Shown piece by piece: positions 1 to 6,594 of a DNA stretch of 64,000 nucleotides. A program made the position numbers and the translations under genes. Source of the stretch: JAYQKL01 sp049889415 (GTDB lineage: Bacteria > Pseudomonadota > Alphaproteobacteria > RS24); the NCBI GenBank assembly GCA_049889415.1, contig JBMHDL010000008.1, positions 1 to 64,000 of the forward strand. Direction: 5' to 3'. Each line of letters starts with the position of its first letter. The stretch's first letter is position 1. Under the pieces are notes generated by a model. It was not told where the DNA came from and ran no database searches. It saw only the letters and a program-made list of their open reading frames with translations.

Positions 1-176
1 CGCGCCTTCTCCTCAGGCGCCTTGTCAATATCTGAATAATCAGAAAACTCAGCACCACCAGCCTCAGCCAGTACCTTCGTAATCGCCGCCGTCAGCGTCG
101 TCTTACCATGGTCAACGTGACCAATCGTGCCAATGTTGCAATGCGGCTTCGTCCGCTCAAACTTTTCCTTTGACAT
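1..176 (-). CDS. tuf: Elongation factor Tu, N-terminal part (truncated by window edge)
   Basis: EF-Tu is the GTPase that delivers aminoacyl-tRNA to the ribosome. The visible N-terminus begins MSKEKFERTKPHCNIG and carries the G1 P-loop GHVDHGKT, followed by LTAAITKVLAEAGGAEF, all diagnostic of EF-Tu. Only the first 58 or so codons are inside the window; the rest lies to the left of base 1. The ATG is at 176-174. It is downstream of tRNA-Tyr and tRNA-Gly on the same strand, the common bacterial tRNA-tuf arrangement, and is probably cotranscribed with them. Confidence 0.97.
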   Translation of the reverse strand, partial: MSKEKFERTKPHCNIGTIGHVDHGKTTLTAAITKVLAEAGGAEFSDYSDIDKAPEEKA

Positions 177-249
177 TCTGCCAATCCTATCCGTTTGCGA
201 CCCTGGGGGCCTGAACCAATTTCATAGCTCCATCATCAGCCTGATGTAA

Positions 250-323
250 TGGAGCGGGTGAAGGGAATCGAACCCTCATCTTCAGCTTGGAAGGCTGTTG
301 CTCTACCATTGAGCTACACCCGC
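250..323 (-). tRNA. tRNA-Gly (anticodon TCC)
   Basis: On the minus strand the sequence starts GCGGGTGTAGCTCAATGG and ends in an encoded CCA. The anticodon loop reads CTTCCAA, giving TCC (Gly), and the T arm contains GGTTCGATTCC. The acceptor stem GCGGGTG pairs with CACCCGC. Length is 74 nt including CCA. It sits between tRNA-Tyr and tuf, all on the same strand. Confidence 0.96.
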
Positions 324-365
324 GCTGAAATCCGCCCTGACGACCCTTTCCCAAAACCCTTGGCG

Positions 366-450
366 TGGTGGAGGGAGTTGGATTCGAACCAACGTAGGCA
401 TAGCCAACGGGTTTACAGCCCGTCCCCTTTAGCCACTCGGGCATCCCTCC
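366..450 (-). tRNA. tRNA-Tyr (anticodon GTA)
   Basis: A class II tRNA with a long variable arm, 85 nt including the encoded CCA. The minus strand begins GGAGGGATGCCCGAGTGG, the anticodon loop is CTGTAAA (GTA, Tyr), and the T arm reads GGTTCGAATCC. The acceptor stem GGAGGGA pairs with TCCCTCC. It is the first gene of the tRNA-Tyr/tRNA-Gly/tuf unit. Confidence 0.96.
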
Positions 451-508
451 GGGGATACACGCCAACACGGCTTTACAAAAGCGCTCCGACAATGGCAGAA
501 CAAAGCGG

Positions 509-536
509 TTATTGTCCTAAACCCTTGCCATGTCAA
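509..536 (-). promoter_or_regulatory. Probable sigma-70 promoter of the tRNA-Tyr/tRNA-Gly/tuf unit
   Basis: The minus strand shows a perfect -35 TTGACA (536-531), a 16-nt spacer and a weak -10 CAATAA (514-509). It lies about 60 nt upstream of the tRNA-Tyr 5' end. It is called by motif only; no other -35 as good is visible in this gap. Confidence 0.5.
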
Positions 537-606
537 GCCTTTCAACGCACAAAAAACATGTAAACAGTCTCGTCGGAAGACTTATGAAGATTTCCGATGA
601 GAATGT

Positions 607-635
607 TTGCACAAATTTTGTTTGAACCTTATAAG
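607..635 (+). promoter_or_regulatory. Probable promoter of rlmB giving a leaderless transcript
   Basis: TTGCAC (607-612), an exact 17-nt spacer and TATAAG (630-635) form a good housekeeping promoter. The rlmB ATG is at 643, only seven bases after the -10 hexamer, so the predicted transcription start coincides with the A of the start codon. No Shine-Dalgarno sequence precedes the ATG, which agrees with a leaderless mRNA. Confidence 0.5.
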
Positions 636-642
636 CGTTGAT

Positions 643-1458
643 ATGAAGAAGCGCAAGCATTCAAATGTCACAAGCCGCGAAAAAAAACCATTTCCCGGGG
701 CACCCCGCCGCGGCTCCCGCAACGGTGCTGCAGCCGACAAATTGATCATTTATGGTCTGCATGCCGCAAAGGAAGCGTTGAAAAATCCGAACCGGCAGTG
801 TCTGGAGCTTAAAGCCACCAAAAACGCCCTGCGGGAACTCGAAAAAGAGCTGGCAAAACACAGGCATGAGAGCCTGCCCCGACAGGAAACCACACCCGAC
901 AAACTGAGTCAGATGTTCAAACCCGGCACCGTCCATCAGGGTGTGGCTTTAACGGTCGCCCCTCTGCCCGAAACAGGTTTTGATGATTTGGTTGCCGGCG
1001 GTCAAACCCTGATAGTCCTCGACCAGGTGACGGACCCCAGAAACATCGGCGCCATCATGCGTGCGGCGGCCGTCTTCGGCGCCGGCGGAATCATCGTCAC
1101 GCGCCGCAACGCCCCTGCGCCGGCAGGTGCGCTGGCCAAAACCGCATCCGGCGCACTGGAACACGTCCCTCTGGTGTCCGTCGCCAACCTCTCCCGATGT
1201 CTCTCGCAACTGCAGGACAGCGGTTATGTCACTTTGGGATTGGATGAACGCGGAGATGAATTAATGGCGGAAACGGACACGAGTCGTCCGGTGGCACTGG
1301 TCATGGGGGCTGAAGGTCAGGGGTTACGCCGGTTGACCAAGGAAAGCTGCACGCGTCTGGTCAGGCTGCCAAACGTCGCCATGCAGGACGGGGCTGATTT
1401 TGCGTGCCTGAATGTTGCGACCGCAACAGCAGTCTCTCTTTATGAGCTGGCGCGGTAA
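643..1458 (+). CDS. rlmB: 23S rRNA (guanosine-2'-O-)-methyltransferase, RlmB/SpoU family
   Basis: This 271-residue protein has the TrmH/SpoU layout. A lysine/arginine-rich N-terminus is followed by a substrate-binding domain (LIIYGLHAAKEALKNP) and the SPOUT knot domain, with LDQVTDPRNIGAIMRAA as motif 1, VMGAEGQGL as motif 2 and LNVATATAVSLYEL as motif 3. Known family members methylate G2251 of 23S rRNA. An in-frame TTG at 607 would add 12 residues, but that codon is the -35 of the likely promoter, so the ATG at 643 is preferred. It is divergent from the tRNA/tuf unit. The specific RlmB assignment over another TrmH paralogue is inferred from domain layout. Confidence 0.85.
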   Translation: MKKRKHSNVTSREKKPFPGAPRRGSRNGAAADKLIIYGLHAAKEALKNPNRQCLELKATKNALRELEKELAKHRHESLPRQETTPDKLSQMFKPGTVHQGVALTVAPLPETGFDDLVAGGQTLIVLDQVTDPRNIGAIMRAAAVFGAGGIIVTRRNAPAPAGALAKTASGALEHVPLVSVANLSRCLSQLQDSGYVTLGLDERGDELMAETDTSRPVALVMGAEGQGLRRLTKESCTRLVRLPNVAMQDGADFACLNVATATAVSLYELAR

Positions 1459-1470
1459 GGTACGGGCGCG

Positions 1471-1770
1471 TCACGACAGGCTGGCTTTGAGAATCTCATT
1501 GCTGAGGAACAACTCCCCGTTGCGGGCCTCCCCTAACCCGGCCAAGTGACACAGTTGCTCAAAAATATCCTGCGCGGCATCCGCGTCCACCAACAGGCTA
1601 AGAATATCCACCTCTCCGGCCGTCCCGAATTCCTTGAAATCCAGCAGATCTTCTGCCCGCCCGGCTTCAATGGAGATGATATGAACCGCTTCACCAGCGT
1701 GAAGCTTGGAGGTGATTTCCTCCGCCAGCCCCTTTGTGAGATGGCCACCGATTTCCCTGAGTCGTTTCAT
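1471..1770 (-). CDS. PII-like small protein, partner of DUF1538 membrane protein
   Basis: A 99-residue acidic protein with a PII-like alternation of strands and helices (HIISIEAGRAEDLLDF, then VDILSLLVDADAAQDIFEQL). It lacks the usual PII T-loop and the PROSITE signatures, so the PII relation is weak by eye and rests partly on context. Its ATG overlaps the stop of the upstream PII-family gene by 4 nt (ATGA), and both follow the DUF1538 membrane protein. It probably senses a small molecule and modulates that membrane protein, but this is inference. Confidence 0.7.
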   Translation of the reverse strand: MKRLREIGGHLTKGLAEEITSKLHAGEAVHIISIEAGRAEDLLDFKEFGTAGEVDILSLLVDADAAQDIFEQLCHLAGLGEARNGELFLSNEILKASLS

Positions 1771-2132
1771 ACTGACGACTCTTGTGAAAGACGCTCTAGA
1801 ACGTCTTCGGGGATATAGGTTGCAACCTGCGCCAGTTCGCTCATATACATGATGCCCATGCCGGGTGTATCAAGCGCTCCAGCCAGATACATGGCTTCAA
1901 ATACTGTATCCGCCTGATCCTTGGACACAATGATGCGGATGACCTCCTTTTGCTCATCGATGGTGACACCAAGCAACCCCATGCGCTCACGGATACCTGT
2001 CCCGCGAGCGTAATGGACGGTTGCGCCCTGCGCGCCAACGCCCTGCGCAGCCTTAACCACTTTATCGGCTTTGCCTTGCTGGATGATGCAGGTGATCAAG
2101 CAGGCGTCAGTCAGGTAGGTTATCTGTCTCAC
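1767..2132 (-). CDS. PII family (GlnB-like) signalling protein
   Basis: About 121 residues with a ferredoxin-like PII fold. It begins with a strand (CLITCIIQQGKADKVVKAAQ), then a glycine-rich T-loop region with GTGIRERMG, then EVIRIIVSKDQADTVFEAMYLAG and a C-terminal PGMGIMYM motif like the PII C-loop. Residues typical of canonical GlnB uridylylation (YRGAEY loop) are absent, so it is a divergent PII. A GTG start at 2132 is chosen because AAGGAAAG precedes it at proper spacing; a TTG at 2147 would add five residues. It lies 22 nt after the DUF1538 gene and overlaps the next PII-like gene, forming a three-gene operon. Confidence 0.8.
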   Translation of the reverse strand: MRQITYLTDACLITCIIQQGKADKVVKAAQGVGAQGATVHYARGTGIRERMGLLGVTIDEQKEVIRIIVSKDQADTVFEAMYLAGALDTPGMGIMYMSELAQVATYIPEDVLERLSQESSV

Positions 2133-2153
2133 ATTCTTTCCTTTCAAGCGGAC

Positions 2154-3848
2154 TCAGCGTTTTTGACGCCATTGAATAAACAGGCCCATGCCCATCACCG
2201 AAATGATCGGCCCGATGGAAGCCATGGACAAAATGCCGAAGCCCTCCACCGCGGATACGGCATCACCGAGCCCCATACCCATGGCCAGCACCAGCGGCAC
2301 CGTCACCGGCCCGGTCGTGACACCGGCACTGTCCCAGGCAACATTGACAAACGCCTCGGAGGAGAGCGCCGTCAGCACAATCGCGATAATGTAAAGCGGA
2401 ACAATTAAGGTCGCCAAATCAAGATCAAATATGATCTTGCACACTCCAAGTGCGATGCCGAAAGCAACCCCGAATGACACGCTGTACATCAACATCGACT
2501 TCTTGAACGCCCCATTAGTCAGGTTCTGCACCGTCAGGCCCAATGCATTCAAGGCCGGCTCAGCCAGCGTTGCCCCAAATCCAAGAAGCCAGGCAAAAAC
2601 AATGACAATAACATAGCCGAGCATTTCGCCGTAAATGGGGGACGCCTGCAGGGAGTCCATGGACATGAAGGCGGCAGGAAGGGCTGAGCCGGTCTGGGCA
2701 CCAATGGCACCGAGACCATAGGTCAGACCGATGTTGAAAATACACATGCCAATGACCGATAAAGCCAAGCCATAACCGGTAATTACCGGATTGGCGACTT
2801 TTGACCGCAAAACTGCATACAGAACAATCATCAGAAAAATTACCAATGGCAATATGGCCTGCACGCCCATCAGGATTTCAACCATTGGCGTGGTTTCCCA
2901 AAAGCCGGGGAGCTGCGCCTCCAACGTCATCGGTGTTTGGGCCGCAGCAATGATGTCCTCTGGGCTGACCTGCGACTGGACAAAAAGCGTCAGCAGCAAA
3001 ACCGCGAGAATCGGGAACAGGGACGCCAAAGTCACCACCCCGAAACCCGAGAGGGAGTCATTACCCTTGCCGGCAGCGGAGGCGATGCCGATCCCCAGCG
3101 ACAAAACCAAAGGAACCGTCACCGGACCGGTTGTGACCGCGCCGCAATCCCAAGCCAGACCGAGAACAACCCTGAGATCATCATTTTGCCAAAAATACGC
3201 CGTCAACAGGAGAGTCGGCGTCAAGGCGGCATATATCATCGGCTTCAACGACCAACCGCGCACAAAGCGCAACGTACCGAGTATCGCGGCAATGCCGACC
3301 CCTGCCCCGACCAACAACACCAGTTCGGTCGTTCTGCGGGTAAGAATTTCATAAAGATAGGGGGCTTTTTCTGGCGAGACTGACGCCCCGAAAGCCTGCA
3401 AAGCTCCAATCGCCGGCTCCGCAAAAGTCACACCGACGCCAAGCATACCGATAATCATGAGCACCACCGGCAAAGATGCCTTTTTGGGGAGCTTATCCCC
3501 GATGACGGTGCCGAACGGCATCAGACCGACATTCAACCCTTCCATGAAGACGGCCAGACCGAGTATCACCGCCGCCAAACCGCCGGTGAGTGTGAGAGCT
3601 TGCTCGACAGGCTGACGCAGAATGAGCATCAGGAACAGACACAAATAAAGCGCCAATGGCAGAACGGATTTGATTTGCTCCAGGATTCTGACACCGGAAT
3701 ACGGCGCGACCAGCCCAATAGCCTGACGCGGCGTCACTTTAATTTTCTGCAATGCACCGGCATCAGAAACAGTCCGGGCCGTCAAAGCATTGTAGCTTAT
3801 TGTCCTGTTCTGAAGCCGAGCCTCACGCAACATGTCTGCATAACGCAT
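2154..3848 (-). CDS. DUF1538 domain integral membrane protein, internally duplicated
   Basis: A 564-residue polytopic membrane protein with a soluble N-terminal tail of about 55 residues and roughly a dozen hydrophobic segments. It consists of two homologous halves. The first has AEPAIGAL (about 144-151) and VTTGPVTVPLVL (238-249); the second repeats AEPALNAL and VTTGPVTVPLVL. Such inverted or tandem duplication with a conserved polar TTGP motif inside the membrane is typical of transporters, but the substrate is unknown. The ATG at 3848 follows GGGGGTGAT. Two PII-like genes follow in the same operon, which suggests control by a soluble sensor as for AmtB-GlnK. The DUF1538 label is from recognition of the repeated motif. 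Confidence 0.85.
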   Translation of the reverse strand: MRYADMLREARLQNRTISYNALTARTVSDAGALQKIKVTPRQAIGLVAPYSGVRILEQIKSVLPLALYLCLFLMLILRQPVEQALTLTGGLAAVILGLAVFMEGLNVGLMPFGTVIGDKLPKKASLPVVLMIIGMLGVGVTFAEPAIGALQAFGASVSPEKAPYLYEILTRRTTELVLLVGAGVGIAAILGTLRFVRGWSLKPMIYAALTPTLLLTAYFWQNDDLRVVLGLAWDCGAVTTGPVTVPLVLSLGIGIASAAGKGNDSLSGFGVVTLASLFPILAVLLLTLFVQSQVSPEDIIAAAQTPMTLEAQLPGFWETTPMVEILMGVQAILPLVIFLMIVLYAVLRSKVANPVITGYGLALSVIGMCIFNIGLTYGLGAIGAQTGSALPAAFMSMDSLQASPIYGEMLGYVIVIVFAWLLGFGATLAEPALNALGLTVQNLTNGAFKKSMLMYSVSFGVAFGIALGVCKIIFDLDLATLIVPLYIIAIVLTALSSEAFVNVAWDSAGVTTGPVTVPLVLAMGMGLGDAVSAVEGFGILSMASIGPIISVMGMGLFIQWRQKR

Positions 3849-3925
3849 ACATCACCCCCTAAAACCCACTTAGCATACAAAAAAGACCGGGAACCTCAAA
3901 CACCTATTCACCATCGGAGCGAAAA

Positions 3926-4375
3926 TCATGCTGTTTTAGATGATGGCGTCATCATAATGGCCGTCATGGAAGCCAGCGGCACTCCCTCATGCTCCTGCCA
4001 AAGCCGGCACACGATGGTGCTCGAGCGCCGCCCGTGTTTCAACATTTCGGCGCGGGCGAATGTCGGCAGCTTTTTACCGCCGCGCAAATATTGCGTTGTC
4101 GTGTTGAGCGGCACGGGTATGTCGGAAGCTTCTGCTGTATTGAGTTGGGTCATATGCCGCGCCGCCTCCAGTACGGCGGCGGTTTCCATCAACCCGGCCA
4201 TGCACCCGCCATGCATGGCCCCGATTTCACTGTTGCCGAAGACGGTCTCATCAGCCGACAACTTCAACGTCACACCATCTTCAATCCCGACCAGTTCAAT
4301 ATTCACATGCGCGGCGAAGGGCATGTCAGTGAGTCTGGCACGCATCAATTCAAGTTGCTTGTCGCGCTCACCCAT
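3926..4375 (-). CDS. PaaI-type hotdog-fold acyl-CoA thioesterase
   Basis: 149 residues of the 4HBT/PaaI hotdog family. The diagnostic segment is GAMHGGCMAGLMETAAVLEA (HGG loop plus the long hotdog helix), followed by PLNTTTQYLRGG. Family members hydrolyse acyl-CoA thioesters; the substrate cannot be read here. The ATG at 4375 follows GGGGAGTCAGGCG; longer in-frame extensions overlap the upstream gene and are not needed. It overlaps by 8 nt the end of a second thioesterase gene of the same family, so the two are translationally coupled and may form a heteromer or act on related substrates. Confidence 0.85.
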   Translation of the reverse strand: MGERDKQLELMRARLTDMPFAAHVNIELVGIEDGVTLKLSADETVFGNSEIGAMHGGCMAGLMETAAVLEAARHMTQLNTAEASDIPVPLNTTTQYLRGGKKLPTFARAEMLKHGRRSSTIVCRLWQEHEGVPLASMTAIMMTPSSKTA

Positions 4376-4841
4376 CGCCTGACTCCCCTGTCTGCTTTGG
4401 TGGTCGGGCATACGCACCAACCATGAAGGTTCCGGTTCCAAAAGCAATCGGCTTGTCGGGGTCAGACTGGAACACCTGCCCCCGGACAAAACTGATGCGC
4501 CGCGTCTGACGGTAGCATTCTGCAATGCAATAAAGATCTTCCCCGGCCGTTGCGGGACGGGCATAATCAATGCGCAGATCAATTGTCGCCATCAATGAGG
4601 TTTTGCCGAGGCTGGCTATACACGCCCCCCCGAAAGCCTCATCCATCAGCGTCGTGATAACCCCGCCATGCAGCGCATTGGCTGACAGACTGGCCAGCAG
4701 CTTGTCACTCCACGCCAGACCCATATAGGATGTGGTTTTGCTGAATCCGAAATAATGAACCCCGAGATGCTGGCCGTAAGGCGTACGACTGCTGCGCTCT
4801 AGGAGAAAAACATCATCCGGCATTTCAAAAGGATATTTCAT
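4368..4841 (-). CDS. PaaI-type hotdog-fold thioesterase (first of tandem pair)
   Basis: 157 residues with the hotdog signature NALHGGVITTLMDEAFGGAC and IDLRIDYARPA. The start at 4841 is preceded by ACGGGGGCT; an upstream in-frame ATG at 4886 would add 15 residues but has no ribosome site. It is followed by, and overlaps, another PaaI-type gene. Paired thioesterases like this are frequent in alphaproteobacteria, but no substrate is established from sequence alone. Confidence 0.85.
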   Translation of the reverse strand: MKYPFEMPDDVFLLERSSRTPYGQHLGVHYFGFSKTTSYMGLAWSDKLLASLSANALHGGVITTLMDEAFGGACIASLGKTSLMATIDLRIDYARPATAGEDLYCIAECYRQTRRISFVRGQVFQSDPDKPIAFGTGTFMVGAYARPPKQTGESGDG

Positions 4842-4895
4842 AGCCCCCGTTATAGCCAAGCCCGAAATACATGCAATCCGATTCATATGACGACA

Positions 4896-4921
4896 GGCGC
4901 TGGCACTGGCGCTGGCACTGG
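4896..4921. repeat. 12-bp tandem repeat, two copies plus partial
   Basis: GGCGCTGGCACT occurs twice back to back (4896-4907 and 4908-4919) and continues with GGC. It lies in the divergent gap between the thioesterase pair and the SDR gene. It is probably a slippage product. Confidence 0.7.
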
Positions 4922-4986
4922 CAAAGACATCGCACTTATCGCATGACGGGGCTAGGCGGCAGGCCGGAAACTTGCTATGTCAAGGC

Positions 4987-5736
4987 ATGACTAAAACAGC
5001 TCTCATTACCGGCGGTGCAAAACGGATTGGCAAAGCCATCGCTCTGGGCCTTGCCGAACGGGGTTGGAACATAGCCCTGCACTATGCGTCCTCAGAAGCG
5101 GAGGCACACAATGTGCTTGCACAAATCGACGCCATGGGTGTTGAAGCCACCGGGCTGAAAGCCGACCTTGGCGACACACAACAGGTTGAAACACTCATGC
5201 CGCAGGCAAATGCAGCGCTTGGGGAAATCTCTCTGCTGGTTAACAACGCCTCCCTGTTTGAGCGCGACACCGCCGAAAGTCTGACCGTTGCGAGTTGGGA
5301 TGACCACATAAGTGTCAACCTGCGGGCGCCGACCCTGCTGATGCGAGATTTTGCCGCCCAATCACAAGGCGGCAACATCATCAACATTATCGACCAGCGG
5401 GTTTGGCGGCTCACACCGGACTTTGTCAGCTATACTGTGTCCAAGACCGGCTTATGGACCTTGACCCAAACCTTCGCCCAGGCTTTGGCGCCCAAAAAAA
5501 TCCGTGTCAACGGAATTGGCCCAGGACCAACTCTGCCCAACCCCCGTCAGGATGTGGCTGAGTTCGAGAAACAGGCCCGCTTGGTTCCGCTGGGACATGG
5601 CGCGAGTCCGCAAGACATGGTGACGGCTGTTGACTTCATTCTCAATGCGCCGGCCATGACGGGTCAGATGATTGCCCTTGATGGCGGCCAGCATCTGGCC
5701 TGGGAAACACCAGATGTGACGGAGGTTGTGGAGTAA
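4987..5736 (+). CDS. SDR family oxidoreductase, pteridine-reductase-like (FolM/PTR1 type)
   Basis: 249 residues of the classical short-chain dehydrogenase family. The N-terminal TGGAKRIGKAIA gives the cofactor loop, with the Arg that favours NADPH, and LVNNASLF is the NNAG-type motif. The catalytic region is IDQRVWRLTPDFVSYTVSK, where YxxxK is present and the usual Ser is replaced by Asp, as in PTR1 pteridine reductases. The next gene, overlapping by one base (TAATG), is folB, so reduction of a dihydropterin such as dihydromonapterin is likely. The ATG at 4987 is preferred to 4972 on alignment with the family N-terminus. Confidence 0.8.
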   Translation: MTKTALITGGAKRIGKAIALGLAERGWNIALHYASSEAEAHNVLAQIDAMGVEATGLKADLGDTQQVETLMPQANAALGEISLLVNNASLFERDTAESLTVASWDDHISVNLRAPTLLMRDFAAQSQGGNIINIIDQRVWRLTPDFVSYTVSKTGLWTLTQTFAQALAPKKIRVNGIGPGPTLPNPRQDVAEFEKQARLVPLGHGASPQDMVTAVDFILNAPAMTGQMIALDGGQHLAWETPDVTEVVE

Positions 5737-6146
5737 TGAATACACCAGCTTTTGCCGCGTCGGACAGTTACGCCAATGCCACGCAGGGGGTCATGCGGGT
5801 CTTTATTCGGGATCTGGAACTGATGATGTCGGTCGGCATTTATCCGCATGAAAAAACAGCGCGGCAACCGGTTCTGTTTAATCTTGACCTTGCCGTTTCG
5901 GAATTGGGAACCGAGGCCCCGAAACAAATTGATGAGGTTGTCTGCTATGACACGATTGTCAAACACATCAAGGCGCTGGTTCAAGACACGCATTATGACC
6001 TGGTGGAAACCCTCGCGGAAGATGTCGCCGCCAGATGTCTGGACAACAAAAAGATTGTCAAAGTTCGGGTCCGGGTAGAAAAGACTCGAGCAATCCGCGA
6101 AGCCGCCGGCGTCGGAGTTGAGATTGAGCGGTTGCAAAATCACTGA
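5736..6146 (+). CDS. folB: Dihydroneopterin aldolase
   Basis: 136 residues. FolB converts 7,8-dihydroneopterin to 6-hydroxymethyl-dihydropterin and glycolaldehyde in folate synthesis. After a 20-residue extension the protein reads VFIRDLELMMSVGIYPHEK, the FolB start strand and active-site loop. Later come VCYDTIVKHIKAL, HYDLVETLAEDVA (containing the conserved catalytic-loop Glu) and VRVRVEKTRAI. Its ATG overlaps the stop of the SDR gene by one base. A gene-free AT-rich region follows it. Confidence 0.9.
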   Translation: MNTPAFAASDSYANATQGVMRVFIRDLELMMSVGIYPHEKTARQPVLFNLDLAVSELGTEAPKQIDEVVCYDTIVKHIKALVQDTHYDLVETLAEDVAARCLDNKKIVKVRVRVEKTRAIREAAGVGVEIERLQNH

Positions 6147-6594
6147 CGAATTTCATTAGAGCTACTTCGCAATAAAACAATAAATGGCTAAAAAAAAGGC
6201 ACTTTTTATTGTTTCACGGATGTTTCATGAAAGTGCCGAAAAACCGCCAAAAACAGGCGTTTTTACCTAGATAGTTGATTTTAAGTGCCTTTTTGTCACA
6301 TTAAGAGTTAATCACAAGACGCCTGCCTCAATATTACAAATTTGTAAACATAATAATTCTGCCAGTATCAAAATAAAAATCAAACACAGCTTTTTAAAAA
6401 ACAATAAAATCAACAACTTAAAAAGAGGTGTGTTTTTGTTGTAAAAACGTCACTCCCAATAAAAACAGGGACTTGACGAATTTCAGTCTTTTTTACACAC
6501 AAACTTATCCACAGATTGAAAAAAAATCGTTTTCCGGTCTTTTTCAGAAAAAATTTTCCGGTAATGAGGTGAAAATTTTCACAATAAAATTATA
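6147..6594. other. AT-rich intergenic region with a perfect DnaA box and repeated GGCACTT motif
   Basis: 448 bases without a credible gene, much richer in A/T than the flanks. GGCACTTT at 6198-6205 and AAAGTGCC at 6230-6237 form an 8-bp inverted repeat with a 24-nt loop; a further AAGTGCC followed by TTTTT lies at 6283-6294. A perfect DnaA box TTATCCACA is at 6505-6513, with near matches such as TTTTACACA just upstream and TTAATCACA at 6308-6316. Runs of A and T suggest easy melting or bent DNA. One hairpin may end the folB transcript. Origin function is possible but unsupported: no dnaA, hemE or parAB genes are nearby. Confidence 0.5.

Noticed and set aside
187..563. Open frames on both strands over the tRNA genes
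   Set aside because: They run through tRNA-Gly and tRNA-Tyr, so they are not genes.
6301..6320. CtrA site (TTAA-N7-TTAA) in the AT-rich gap
   Set aside because: TTAAGAGTTAA has a spacing of three, so it does not fit.
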